Notes under the pieces: model-generated
Database searches by the model: none
Told to the model about the DNA's origin: nothing
Seen by the model: only the letters and a program-made list of their open reading frames with translations
NCBI RefSeq assembly: GCF_002802875.1
Contig: NZ_PEBI01000005.1
Location: 1-64,000, forward strand
Length of the DNA stretch: 64,000 nt
Direction: 5' to 3'
Source of the DNA: Bifidobacterium primatium
Lineage (GTDB): Bacteria; Actinomycetota; Actinomycetes; Actinomycetales; Bifidobacteriaceae
Shown here: piece after piece, positions 53,239-60,109 of the stretch
How positions within the stretch are numbered: the stretch's first letter is position 1
Layout of the letters: each line of letters starts with the position of its first letter
Translations under genes and position numbers: made by a program

Positions 53239-54370
53239 GGCGGCATGCCTCTTCGATGCGGTCGCATAGCTCGTTCATGAGCTTGCGGTATTTTCTCGGT
53301 ATCCTGGCGATGCCGAGACCGGACAATATGGATTTGCCCAGCGAGGCGTCCCGTTTCATCACGCCGATCATCGACGTCTTCAGATAGTCCTCGGCCTCAC
53401 GCCTGCTCACGGCTCCGGCGCGAGAAGAGACGGGCGGCCTGATGCCCACCAAGATGGTTGCCGTTCCTTCGGCGTCCACGGACTCGCGCATCATGTCGTC
53501 ATCGAGACCGCTCGTGACGGCATCGACTCCCCCGCCACGCAGCCATCGCAGCATGCCCCGGGCGCGTGCAAGCCCCAGCACGCTGAGCTCCACCAGCATC
53601 ACATGCACAGCGACCGGCATGTCCTTCCACGCCGCGGCATGCCCGGCGTCGAACACCAGCACATCACGGTTTTCCGCGAGCGCCGACAGCGCGGCCTCGA
53701 CCTCCCACCAATCCGGTTCGCCGCCGTTCCAGGGGTCGGCGGCCAGCACGACGACATCGTCCCATTTCGGCAGCTCGTTGATCAACGCCTCCGGTTCTAT
53801 GCGCCCCAGCGGCGCACTGATGCCACTCCATCGAAGCCCCTCCTCGGCCTCCTGCCCGAGCAGCACATCCAATCCGCCGGCTGCCAGGTCAAGATCGACG
53901 AGCGCACAACTGCGATCACGCTGCGTCAGCGACCACGAGCACATGGCCGCCAGCACGCTCACGCCGGCACCGCCCGTCGGTGAGAAGAACAGCACCGCGC
54001 CGCCTCGGGCGTTCGCCGAGGCCAGTCCCGCGCCGATCTGCTGAGCCATGTCAACCGGTCCGCTTCTCCGCAGTCGGTCCATCGCACGGCTTTTACCGTC
54101 ATGGTCGCCATTGGTCTTGCGGCTACCGCCATCAGCCCTACGACCACCGCCACCCCCACCATCGCCGCCGGCACGTGTGTAGAACCGTCTCGGCCTGGGC
54201 AACGGCAGCGAACGCACGCCGTCCGGCAGCGGCATCGGCGACACCGACGGGTCTAAGCCCGCACCGGCACCGCCGCCCACGCCTACCCCGCCGGCATTCG
54301 CGCCCACGCCGCCGCCCACGCCGCCGACAACCAGCACCGTGTTCTTCGTCTTCATTCGCATATCGTCCAT
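53216..54370 (-). CDS. TadZ/CpaE-like (Ssd-type) protein
   Basis: About 384 residues. The first 90 are Gly- and Arg-rich and low complexity. The rest is a MinD/ParA-like fold with a deviant Walker A, SPTGGAGVSVLA, in which the usual lysine is missing. It continues with SCALVDLDLAAGGLDVLLG and DVLVFDAGH. In tad loci such proteins position the pilus machine at a cell site; the actinobacterial form is called septum-site-determining-like protein. ATG 54370 follows GGAAG. The first gene of the tad unit, it overlaps tadA by 23 bp. Confidence 0.8.
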   Translation of the reverse strand: MDDMRMKTKNTVLVVGGVGGGVGANAGGVGVGGGAGAGLDPSVSPMPLPDGVRSLPLPRPRRFYTRAGGDGGGGGGRRADGGSRKTNGDHDGKSRAMDRLRRSGPVDMAQQIGAGLASANARGGAVLFFSPTGGAGVSVLAAMCSWSLTQRDRSCALVDLDLAAGGLDVLLGQEAEEGLRWSGISAPLGRIEPEALINELPKWDDVVVLAADPWNGGEPDWWEVEAALSALAENRDVLVFDAGHAAAWKDMPVAVHVMLVELSVLGLARARGMLRWLRGGGVDAVTSGLDDDMMRESVDAEGTATILVGIRPPVSSRAGAVSRREAEDYLKTSMIGVMKRDASLGKSILSGLGIARIPRKYRKLMNELCDRIEEACRHDRRRNR

Positions 54371-54813
54371 ATTTCGAATTCTTCCAAGAACGGGCGTTGA
54401 ATCCCAAGGCAGCGGAACAATGTTGACGAACGGTCCACCCTCACCCCGAGTTATCCACATTTCGCACAGATATGGCCAGAATCTCCCAAACACCGCACAG
54501 ATACTCCACGTCCGGCAAACATAAACAGACCAAAACCGAACGCTTGCGGCTCGTCCGAGACAACGCCGACGACCAGCCCGAAAACACCCCCGTCCATCGG
54601 AAAAATCCCGTATCAGTATTCGGGAAAAATCCCCCTGCCGGCTTGCATTTTCGCCTCGTCCGGAAATAATTGGAAGTACAAGCAAAACTCAAGAGCGGAG
54701 CCCACAAGAGTAGATGATCACCAAGGTCAATGATGTTGGGCGGATACCAGACTTTTACCGCCACGACGACGATGTTGTGTAGAGATTCCGCATTGTGTAG
54801 CGCTTGTACATAG
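54371..54813. other. intergenic between the tad locus and a + strand terminator
   Basis: 443 bp without a supported gene. It must carry the tad promoter reading left. The right part ends in a strong terminator on the plus strand (54814-54842), with no coding frame before it. A plus-strand small RNA transcript is therefore possible, but no known RNA family was recognised. Confidence 0.4.
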
Positions 54814-54842
54814 AACCGGCCCCCGAATGGGGGCCGGTTTTT
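54814..54842 (+). terminator. strong orphan terminator on the plus strand
   Basis: A perfect 11-bp stem, AACCGGCCCCC/GGGGGCCGGTT, with loop GAAT runs straight into TTTTTG. No annotated gene precedes it on this strand; tad is on the other strand. Confidence 0.85.
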
Positions 54843-54849
54843 GTTTACC

Positions 54850-55020
54850 CGAAATCGTGCAGGTCCTCCGATGCCCGGCACATTCGCCACCCAACATCCC
54901 CACCGCCCACCGCACCTGTCACCCAGCTCATCCGTCACCCACCGCACCCGCCGCTCCGCGCACCAGCATCCAACGCATCCGCACCCAACACCCAACGCAT
55001 CCGCGCATCTCACGGCCCTC
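54850..55020 (+). promoter_or_regulatory. C-rich, G-poor tract upstream of the mannosyltransferase gene
   Basis: The plus strand is dominated by C and A, with repeated CACCC, CGCATCC and CCAACGCATCCG runs and few G. Such a sequence in a nascent RNA resembles a Rho-utilisation site. No gene is supported. Confidence 0.3.
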
Positions 55021-55057
55021 CACCATGCGTCCACAACGACCCATTACCCTTGAAAGG

Positions 55058-56767
55058 GTGAAACCGGAAACCGTCAAGCGCACCGAACGCCACATCCCCG
55101 GCAGCCGGCATACGGCGGCGATCGCCCCGGACCAGCCGACAGCACCGACCAAAGAGCCGGCCTCGCCGAAAGCATCGGCCATGCCGGCATTTCTCCATGC
55201 GTCGCGCATCATGAACTGGGTGCTGCCCATCCTCATGGCCGTGTTCGGCGGCCTGCTGCGGTTCATCCGACTCGGTTCGCCCCGCGCCGTGGTCTTCGAC
55301 GAAACGTATTACGTCAAGGACGCGTGGACGATGATCATGACCGGAGAGCCACGCAACTGGCCCGAGACCATCAACGGCGTCGACATCGACAACCTCTTCG
55401 CCCAAGGCATGTATCTCAACGCCTGGGATTCCAGCGCGGAATACGTGGTCCATCCGCCGTTCGGCAAATGGTGCATCGCACTCGGCATGCAGCTGTTCGG
55501 CGGCGCCGCGAACACGTTCGCCTGGCGCGCTGCCACGGCCGTCGCCGGCACCGTGGCCATACTCATCCTGTGCCGCATCATCCTGCGGCTGTTCCATTCG
55601 CTGCCGATGGCGATGATCGGCGGATTCCTCATGTCCATCGACGGCATGGGTATCACGCTCAGCCGCACCGGACTACTCGACAACTTCATCATGGTATTCG
55701 CGCTCGGTGCGTTCGCATGCATGCTCGGCCACCGCGACTGGGCGCGCGATCGACTGCACCGGGCCTACGCCCGCGAATCCGTCCAGCGTGGCGTCCGATG
55801 GCTGCCGCCATCCGGCAATGATCCGGCCGCGCCGCTGCGGCTCGACTCCGCCGGCCCGTTCATCGCGTTCTCATGGTGGCGCCTTTCGGCCGCCATACTG
55901 CTCGGTCTGACCACCGGCGTGAAATGGTCGGGAGCCTACCTCTTCGCCGTGTTCTGCGTCATCAGCGTGCTGTGGGACGCATGGGAGCGCCATGTCGCCG
56001 GCTTCCGCAGCTGGCTGATCACCGGTCTCTGGAAGGACGGCCTGCTCGCCGCCGCATACATGGTGCCCGTCTACATCGCGACGTATCTGGCCACATGGAT
56101 CGGCTGGTTCACCCACCCCGACTCGTACATGCACGACTGGGCCGAGAAGAACCCCGGCGCCGGCATCACATGGCTGCCGCAGTCATGGCGTTCGTTCGTC
56201 GAATATCACGTGCAGATGTGGCAGTTCCACACCACCCTCGACGCCCCGCACGACTACAAGGCCAACCCGCTCACCTGGCCCATCCAATGGCGGCCGACCA
56301 GTTTCTACTGGCAGGAGCTCGACGGGCATCCCGGACTGTGCTCGCTCAGCCCCGACTCCAAATGCGTGGCCGCGATCACCTCGCTCGGCAATCCGCTGAT
56401 CTGGTGGCTGGGTTCGGCATGCGTCATCGCCGCCATCATCATCGCCGTCGCCGTCAGACGCGGCGACTGGCGAATCTGGGCCGTGCTCGCCGGGTTCCTC
56501 GGCGGCTGGCTGCCGTGGGCGCAGTATCTCAACCGCACCACGTTCACGTTCTACGCCATCGTCATCCTGCCGTGGATCATCCTCGGATTCGTCTACGTGG
56601 CCGACTGGCTGCGCAGCCGTCTCGACGCCTTCACGTTCTGGTGGATCATGGGCGGCGTGCTCGTCATCATCGCCCTGGTGTCCGTGTTCTTCTACCCCAT
56701 CTGGACGGCCATCCCCGTACCGTACGAGTTCTGGCTGTCGCACATGTGGCTTGAAAGCTGGATATAA
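55058..56767 (+). CDS. protein O-mannosyltransferase (PMT, GT39)
   Basis: About 569 residues with some ten membrane helices. It transfers mannose from a polyprenyl-phosphate carrier to Ser/Thr of secreted proteins. The first extracytoplasmic loop carries the catalytic acidic pair in VVFDETYYVKDAW. HPPFGKW follows, then WLPQSWRSFVEYHVQMWQFH. The start is uncertain: GTG 55058 has a TACCCT box seven bases upstream and could be leaderless, and ATG 55025 or 55181 are alternatives. The last 24 bp of the gene are repeated 134 bp downstream. Confidence 0.9.
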   Translation: MKPETVKRTERHIPGSRHTAAIAPDQPTAPTKEPASPKASAMPAFLHASRIMNWVLPILMAVFGGLLRFIRLGSPRAVVFDETYYVKDAWTMIMTGEPRNWPETINGVDIDNLFAQGMYLNAWDSSAEYVVHPPFGKWCIALGMQLFGGAANTFAWRAATAVAGTVAILILCRIILRLFHSLPMAMIGGFLMSIDGMGITLSRTGLLDNFIMVFALGAFACMLGHRDWARDRLHRAYARESVQRGVRWLPPSGNDPAAPLRLDSAGPFIAFSWWRLSAAILLGLTTGVKWSGAYLFAVFCVISVLWDAWERHVAGFRSWLITGLWKDGLLAAAYMVPVYIATYLATWIGWFTHPDSYMHDWAEKNPGAGITWLPQSWRSFVEYHVQMWQFHTTLDAPHDYKANPLTWPIQWRPTSFYWQELDGHPGLCSLSPDSKCVAAITSLGNPLIWWLGSACVIAAIIIAVAVRRGDWRIWAVLAGFLGGWLPWAQYLNRTTFTFYAIVILPWIILGFVYVADWLRSRLDAFTFWWIMGGVLVIIALVSVFFYPIWTAIPVPYEFWLSHMWLESWI

Positions 56768-56900
56768 ATTGAACGATCAGGGACTTTCAAGCCACGTGTG
56801 CGACCGTCACGCTCGATGCATCGCGCTCCCCTCGCCTACGGGGAACCCACCGGGTTCCCCGCTTCACGGCTCGGCTCATGTGGCTTGAAAGCTGGATATA
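56743..56900. repeat. 24-bp direct repeat of the mannosyltransferase 3' end
   Basis: 56743-56766, the last codons of the gene, recurs exactly at 56877-56900. An inverted copy of the middle, CTTTCAAGCCAC, lies at 56784-56795. The inverted and second direct copies flank the 63-nt element, so the block can fold as a long hairpin. Confidence 0.8.
56810..56872 (+). repeat. 63-nt covarying element, copy 2 (beyond the PMT gene)
   Basis: It is the same length as copy 1 and 78 percent identical. Its central stem GGGGAACCC/GGGTTCCCC is perfectly paired, while the copy-1 stem has different bases at the same positions. Three base pairs show double compensatory changes, and a fourth position is a mismatch in copy 1 only. 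Confidence 0.7.
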
Positions 56901-56925
56901 GGAAATTCTTTCGGGAAGGAATGCC

Positions 56926-57843
56926 ATGGGATTGGGAAACGTTTCGGAACGCAGATCGCAGCCGCCGCAGATCGGCGTCTCCGTGGTGATCCTCGCCTTG
57001 GGCGGCGATGAGGATTCGACCGGGACGACCGTCGATTCCTCCGACGCCGCGACCGCCACGGCCGCAGTCCCGACGACCACGCCAAAACCGGCCTCCGGCG
57101 GGCGGAGCCGACTGTGGCTGCCGCTCGTCCGTCGCGTGCGCCAGCCGTTCAAAGGCATGTGGGCGCTGCCCGGCGGCGGCCTGCGCGCCGACCGCTCGCT
57201 CGAACAGGCGGCCTACGCGGCGCTGGAATCCACGACCGATCTGCATCCGCGGTATCTCGAGCAGCTGCATACGTTCGGCGATCCCGCGCGATCGCACGGC
57301 GGCCTGCCCATGGTCTCCATCGTGTACTGGGCGCTGGTCGGCCGGGCGGAGACGAAGGACTTCGCCGACGCCGACAACGTGCGGTGGTTCCCCGAACACG
57401 ACCTGCCCGAGCTGGCGTTCGACCACCGGCAGATCATCGACCATGCACTGTGGCGGCTACGCAACCGCATCGAATACCCGGAGGTGGCCACGCGACTGGT
57501 CGGCGACACGTTCACCCTCGCGCAGCTGCACGACGTATACGAGGCGATCGCCGGCGAACCGATAGACCTGGCGAATTTCCGCCGCAAGATGCTCGCCTCC
57601 AAACAGTTGGAGGCGACGGGCGAGAAACGCCGCGAGGGACGGCACCGTCCGGCGGCCGTGTATCGCTACGCCGACGCCGCGACGCCCGACGGCACGGACG
57701 GCAACATGGCCGTCGGCGACGGGCCCCGATGGCCGGGGCGCGCGGCCGGCGCCGTCGGCGCGCCGGCCGATAGCACGGACCCAGCCGAAGTCCGCGACCC
57801 TTCGGACGACGCCATCGCCGCGCTCATCCCCTCGCGCGAGTAG
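56926..57843 (+). CDS. NrtR-type Nudix transcriptional regulator
   Basis: 305 residues. The N-terminal Nudix-like domain contains FKGMWALPGGGLRADRSLEQAA, but the catalytic REUXEE box is degenerate (AALESTT...), which points to sensing rather than hydrolysis. A C-terminal winged helix follows: FTLAQLHDVYEAIAGEPIDL and NFRRKMLASKQLEATG. This is the layout of NrtR, the ADP-ribose-responsive repressor of NAD metabolism genes. The N-terminal domain has a Thr/Asp-rich insertion, and the C-terminus ends in an Ala/Gly/Pro-rich tail. ATG 56926 follows AAGGAA. No NAD genes are adjacent. Confidence 0.87.
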   Translation: MGLGNVSERRSQPPQIGVSVVILALGGDEDSTGTTVDSSDAATATAAVPTTTPKPASGGRSRLWLPLVRRVRQPFKGMWALPGGGLRADRSLEQAAYAALESTTDLHPRYLEQLHTFGDPARSHGGLPMVSIVYWALVGRAETKDFADADNVRWFPEHDLPELAFDHRQIIDHALWRLRNRIEYPEVATRLVGDTFTLAQLHDVYEAIAGEPIDLANFRRKMLASKQLEATGEKRREGRHRPAAVYRYADAATPDGTDGNMAVGDGPRWPGRAAGAVGAPADSTDPAEVRDPSDDAIAALIPSRE

Positions 57844-57898
57844 GTATCCCGTACCCCGGTAGGACTCGAACCCATCGGAAGACCCATCCCCTCGCGCG
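57825..57898. repeat. 14-bp direct repeat around a tRNA-like fragment
   Basis: CATCCCCTCGCGCG at 57825-57838, inside the end of the Nudix gene, recurs at 57885-57898. The 46 bp between them contain GGGTTCGAGTCC on the minus strand, which matches a tRNA T-arm. No complete tRNA is present. Confidence 0.6.
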
Positions 57899-58034
57899 CT
57901 GATTTGTAAGGATTTCGACGGCAGTTCAAGCGGGCCATGGCTCGTACATGACGGAATGCTAGGGTGGTTGACGGTTACAGACTCCGTTCGATATACCATC
58001 AAGTACTTGTCTGAAGGATCTATCAAGGATTTTC

Positions 58035-58802
58035 ATGCGTTTCGTCAATTTCATTCTTGAACTGCTCAAGGACCCGCGCGCCGCGATCGCCGGGTGGATT
58101 GCCATGGGACCGGGCGTGGCATGCGGCTTCATCTTCCTCATCGTGTTCATCGAGACGGGCGTGGTGTTCTTCCCGTTCCTGCCCGGCGACTCGCTGCTGT
58201 TCGCCGCCGGCGTGTTCGCGGCCCCCGATGCCGTGACCGGCCAGTCCGCGCTGCCGCTGCACATCCTGCTGCCCGTGGTGTGGACCGCCCCGATCATCGG
58301 CGACCAGTGCAACTACTTCATCGGCCACTTCTTCGGCCGCCGCATCATCAAATCGGGCAAGGTCAAGGCCATGACGCCCGAGCGCATCGAGAAGACCGAG
58401 AAGATGATCGACAAGTGGGGGCCGCTCGCCGTGTTCCTCGGCCGCTTCTTCCCCTTCATCCGCACGTTCATGCCGTTCATCTCCGGCATCTCCGGCATGC
58501 GCTGGAGCCGTTTCACGCCGTTCTCGGTGCTTGGCGGCCTCACCTGGTCGTCGCTGTTCACGTTCCTCGGCTTCTTCTTCGGCAACATCCCCGCCGTGCA
58601 GAAGCACTTCGAGCTGGTGATCGTGCTGATTCTCGCCGTCTCGCTGCTGCCGACCATCATCGGCCTGCTCAAGGCGAAGTTCGGCAAGAAGAAGGCTGCG
58701 GCCGACGAAGGCCTCGAAGGAGGCGAGATTGCCGGCGGCGCAGTTACCGCGACCGTCGACGCCACCGGTTTCAGCGATTCCACCCCGCGTCACGCCGCCT
58801 GA
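58035..58802 (+). CDS. DedA family membrane protein
   Basis: 255 residues with about five membrane segments. DedA/VTT-domain features are VFIETGVVFFPFLPGDSLLF, then GDQCNYFIGHFFGRR. GRFFPFIRTFMPFISGISGM follows, with the conserved basic residues in the re-entrant loop, and GGLTWSSLFTFLGFFFG. DedA proteins are thought to flip undecaprenyl phosphate or other lipids; the substrate here is not known. The C-terminus is Ala/Glu/Gly-rich. ATG 58035 behind AAGGA marks the start. It has its own terminator downstream. Confidence 0.93.
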   Translation: MRFVNFILELLKDPRAAIAGWIAMGPGVACGFIFLIVFIETGVVFFPFLPGDSLLFAAGVFAAPDAVTGQSALPLHILLPVVWTAPIIGDQCNYFIGHFFGRRIIKSGKVKAMTPERIEKTEKMIDKWGPLAVFLGRFFPFIRTFMPFISGISGMRWSRFTPFSVLGGLTWSSLFTFLGFFFGNIPAVQKHFELVIVLILAVSLLPTIIGLLKAKFGKKKAAADEGLEGGEIAGGAVTATVDATGFSDSTPRHAA

Positions 58803-58854
58803 GAGAAGTCGTTTCGCATTTCGTCCGGTCGGTTCTCCGCCGGCCTGAAAGCAT

Positions 58855-58888
58855 AACCCGTCCGGAACCCTTCGCCGGACGGGTTTTC
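58855..58888 (+). terminator. terminator of the dedA-family gene
   Basis: An 11-bp perfect stem, AACCCGTCCGG/CCGGACGGGTT, with a 9-nt loop runs into TTTT, 53 bp after the stop. Confidence 0.88.
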
Positions 58889-58900
58889 ATATCCAAAACC

Positions 58901-59007
58901 CGAGTTGTGGGTGCTTCATTTCCGGGACGGGTCGCCTTCGCTACGCGATTCCGCCATTCTCCGGCACCGCACACGGCATTCCCTGCAATACGAATACCCA
59001 CAACTCG
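58901..59007. repeat. CGAGTTGTG-type element, copy B
   Basis: A 12-bp inverted repeat, CGAGTTGTGGGT (58901-58912) and ACCCACAACTCG (58996-59007). The interior shares ATTCCGCCATT with copy C. Confidence 0.65.
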
Positions 59008-59058
59008 ACATTTCGCGGTGAAAACGGAGCATACGGACCCTCGAAACCCGTCGAAACC

Positions 59059-59164
59059 CGAGTTGTGAGGCTTCTTTGACGAAACCACGCCTCCCTGCCC
59101 CATAAATTCCGCCATTTTCCAACATTGTTTTCTGCGGTCTTGCCCCGGCAAGCCTCACAACTCG
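59059..59164. repeat. CGAGTTGTG-type element, copy C
   Basis: A 13-bp inverted repeat, CGAGTTGTGAGGC (59059-59071) and GCCTCACAACTCG (59152-59164). It lies 51 bp from copy B, and its left 15 bp match copy A. The remainder of 58803-59327 has no gene. Confidence 0.65.
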
Positions 59165-59265
59165 AGTTTTTGCGGCAACGGAAGCCGTTTGCGTCTATGA
59201 GGCCCGAACAACAGCGTCCAAATGCCCGCAATGTGGAAGAATCGTGGACCTGACGCCGACACGAA

Positions 59266-59294
59266 TTGCACGAATCGCGTTCGCGTATTAAAGT
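59266..59294 (+). promoter_or_regulatory. promoter of tRNA-Ala
   Basis: TTGCAC (59266-59271), a 17-bp spacer, then TAAAGT (59289-59294), 34 bp before the mature tRNA. Confidence 0.5.
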
Positions 59295-59327
59295 AATGCA
59301 AGTTGTCGCGTTAAGCACAGCACCCTT

Positions 59328-59400
59328 GGGGCTATAGCTCAGTTGGTAGAGCGCTTCGTTCGCATCGAAGAGGTCGGGGTTTCGACTACCCTTAGCTCCA
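59328..59400 (+). tRNA. tRNA-Ala (CGC)
   Basis: A 73-nt cloverleaf with acceptor GGGGCTA/TAGCTCC, D-arm AGCTCAGTTGGT, and anticodon stem-loop CTTCG-TTCGCAT-CGAAG with anticodon CGC, which reads GCG. The T-loop is TTTCGACT rather than the common TTCGAAT/C. The discriminator is A; no CCA is encoded. Confidence 0.94.
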
Positions 59401-59401
59401 C

Positions 59402-59441
59402 GAAGGCCTTCTGCATTCATTCCACCGCGGAAGGCCTTTTT
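59402..59441 (+). terminator. terminator of tRNA-Ala
   Basis: AAGGCCTTC (59403-59411) pairs with GAAGGCCTT (59430-59438), followed by TTTTT, directly after the tRNA. Confidence 0.85.
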
Positions 59442-59551
59442 CATATCTGCATGACTTTCACCCGAGTGAATCCTCCGGTCCGCGACCGATTAATCCCAGC
59501 CTTTCTCATCTTCTTGCCGGATTGCGTCGTCGAACAAACCCCATAATGAAC

Positions 59552-59764
59552 AGATTGACCCACGGTTAATGAATATGCCAGACCCACTAATCCTCGCCGC
59601 GAACCGACAGACCCACAAACCTAATCCACCAGACCCACAAAACCGATTGAGTAGACCCATAAATTCGACCACTTGGGCCTGCACTACCGTCCATATAGGT
59701 ACACAAACCGATAGACCCACGAAACCGTCCCGCGACGGCCGCGAACCGACAGCCCCACGAAACC
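59552..59764 (+). repeat. scattered AGACCCACnAA motif array
   Basis: Six to seven copies of a motif like CAGACCCACAAAC lie near 59552, 59580, 59608, 59630, 59652, 59712 and 59750. Two copies are preceded by CCGCGAACCGA. The spacing is irregular and no gene is supported. The same 11-mer forms the arm ends of the hairpin after the PBP gene. Confidence 0.5.
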
Positions 59765-59789
59765 GCCATGGTTTCTTCAGGGAAATTTA

Positions 59790-59970
59790 AGGGTTTCGCA
59801 TCGTTATGCCAAGACTCGTGGGGTTATATAGGAAATGTCAACGGAAACGCCAAGCGGCAACGCAGGACGCGACCGGCGATGAGGCTCCTACTCCTCGGGA
59901 ACCTGATAATTGAACCTTTCTTCTTCTCCTCTCTTCCTCTTGCCCCGGTGCCCAACCCACCGGGGTTTTT
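59790..59970 (+). ncRNA. candidate small RNA ending in an orphan terminator
   Basis: A strong terminator at 59943-59970 (CCCCGGTG/CACCGGGG stem, then TTTTTC) lies on the plus strand. The only upstream gene, tRNA-Ala, already has its own terminator. The preceding 150 bp hold a TTATATAGG stretch and a pyrimidine-rich TTCTTCTTCTCC run, but no coding frame with a ribosome site. The 5' end is unknown and no known RNA family was recognised. Confidence 0.35.
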
Positions 59971-60109
59971 CTTATCCATTTCCTATCCATCGAGCTTTCT
60001 GCCGAAACCTGGCCGATACGTTCGTCAGCGACCGCATTCCGGCCTCGTCATAATCGATTTGGCCAAATTCGCGCCTCGTGCCGCTCGCACTACTGGCCGT
60101 CCGCCTGCG

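Noticed and set aside
54441-55034. 197-codon minus-strand open frame between tad and the PMT gene
   Set aside because: It crosses the strong terminator and a biased C-rich tract, with no ribosome site or recognisable domain.
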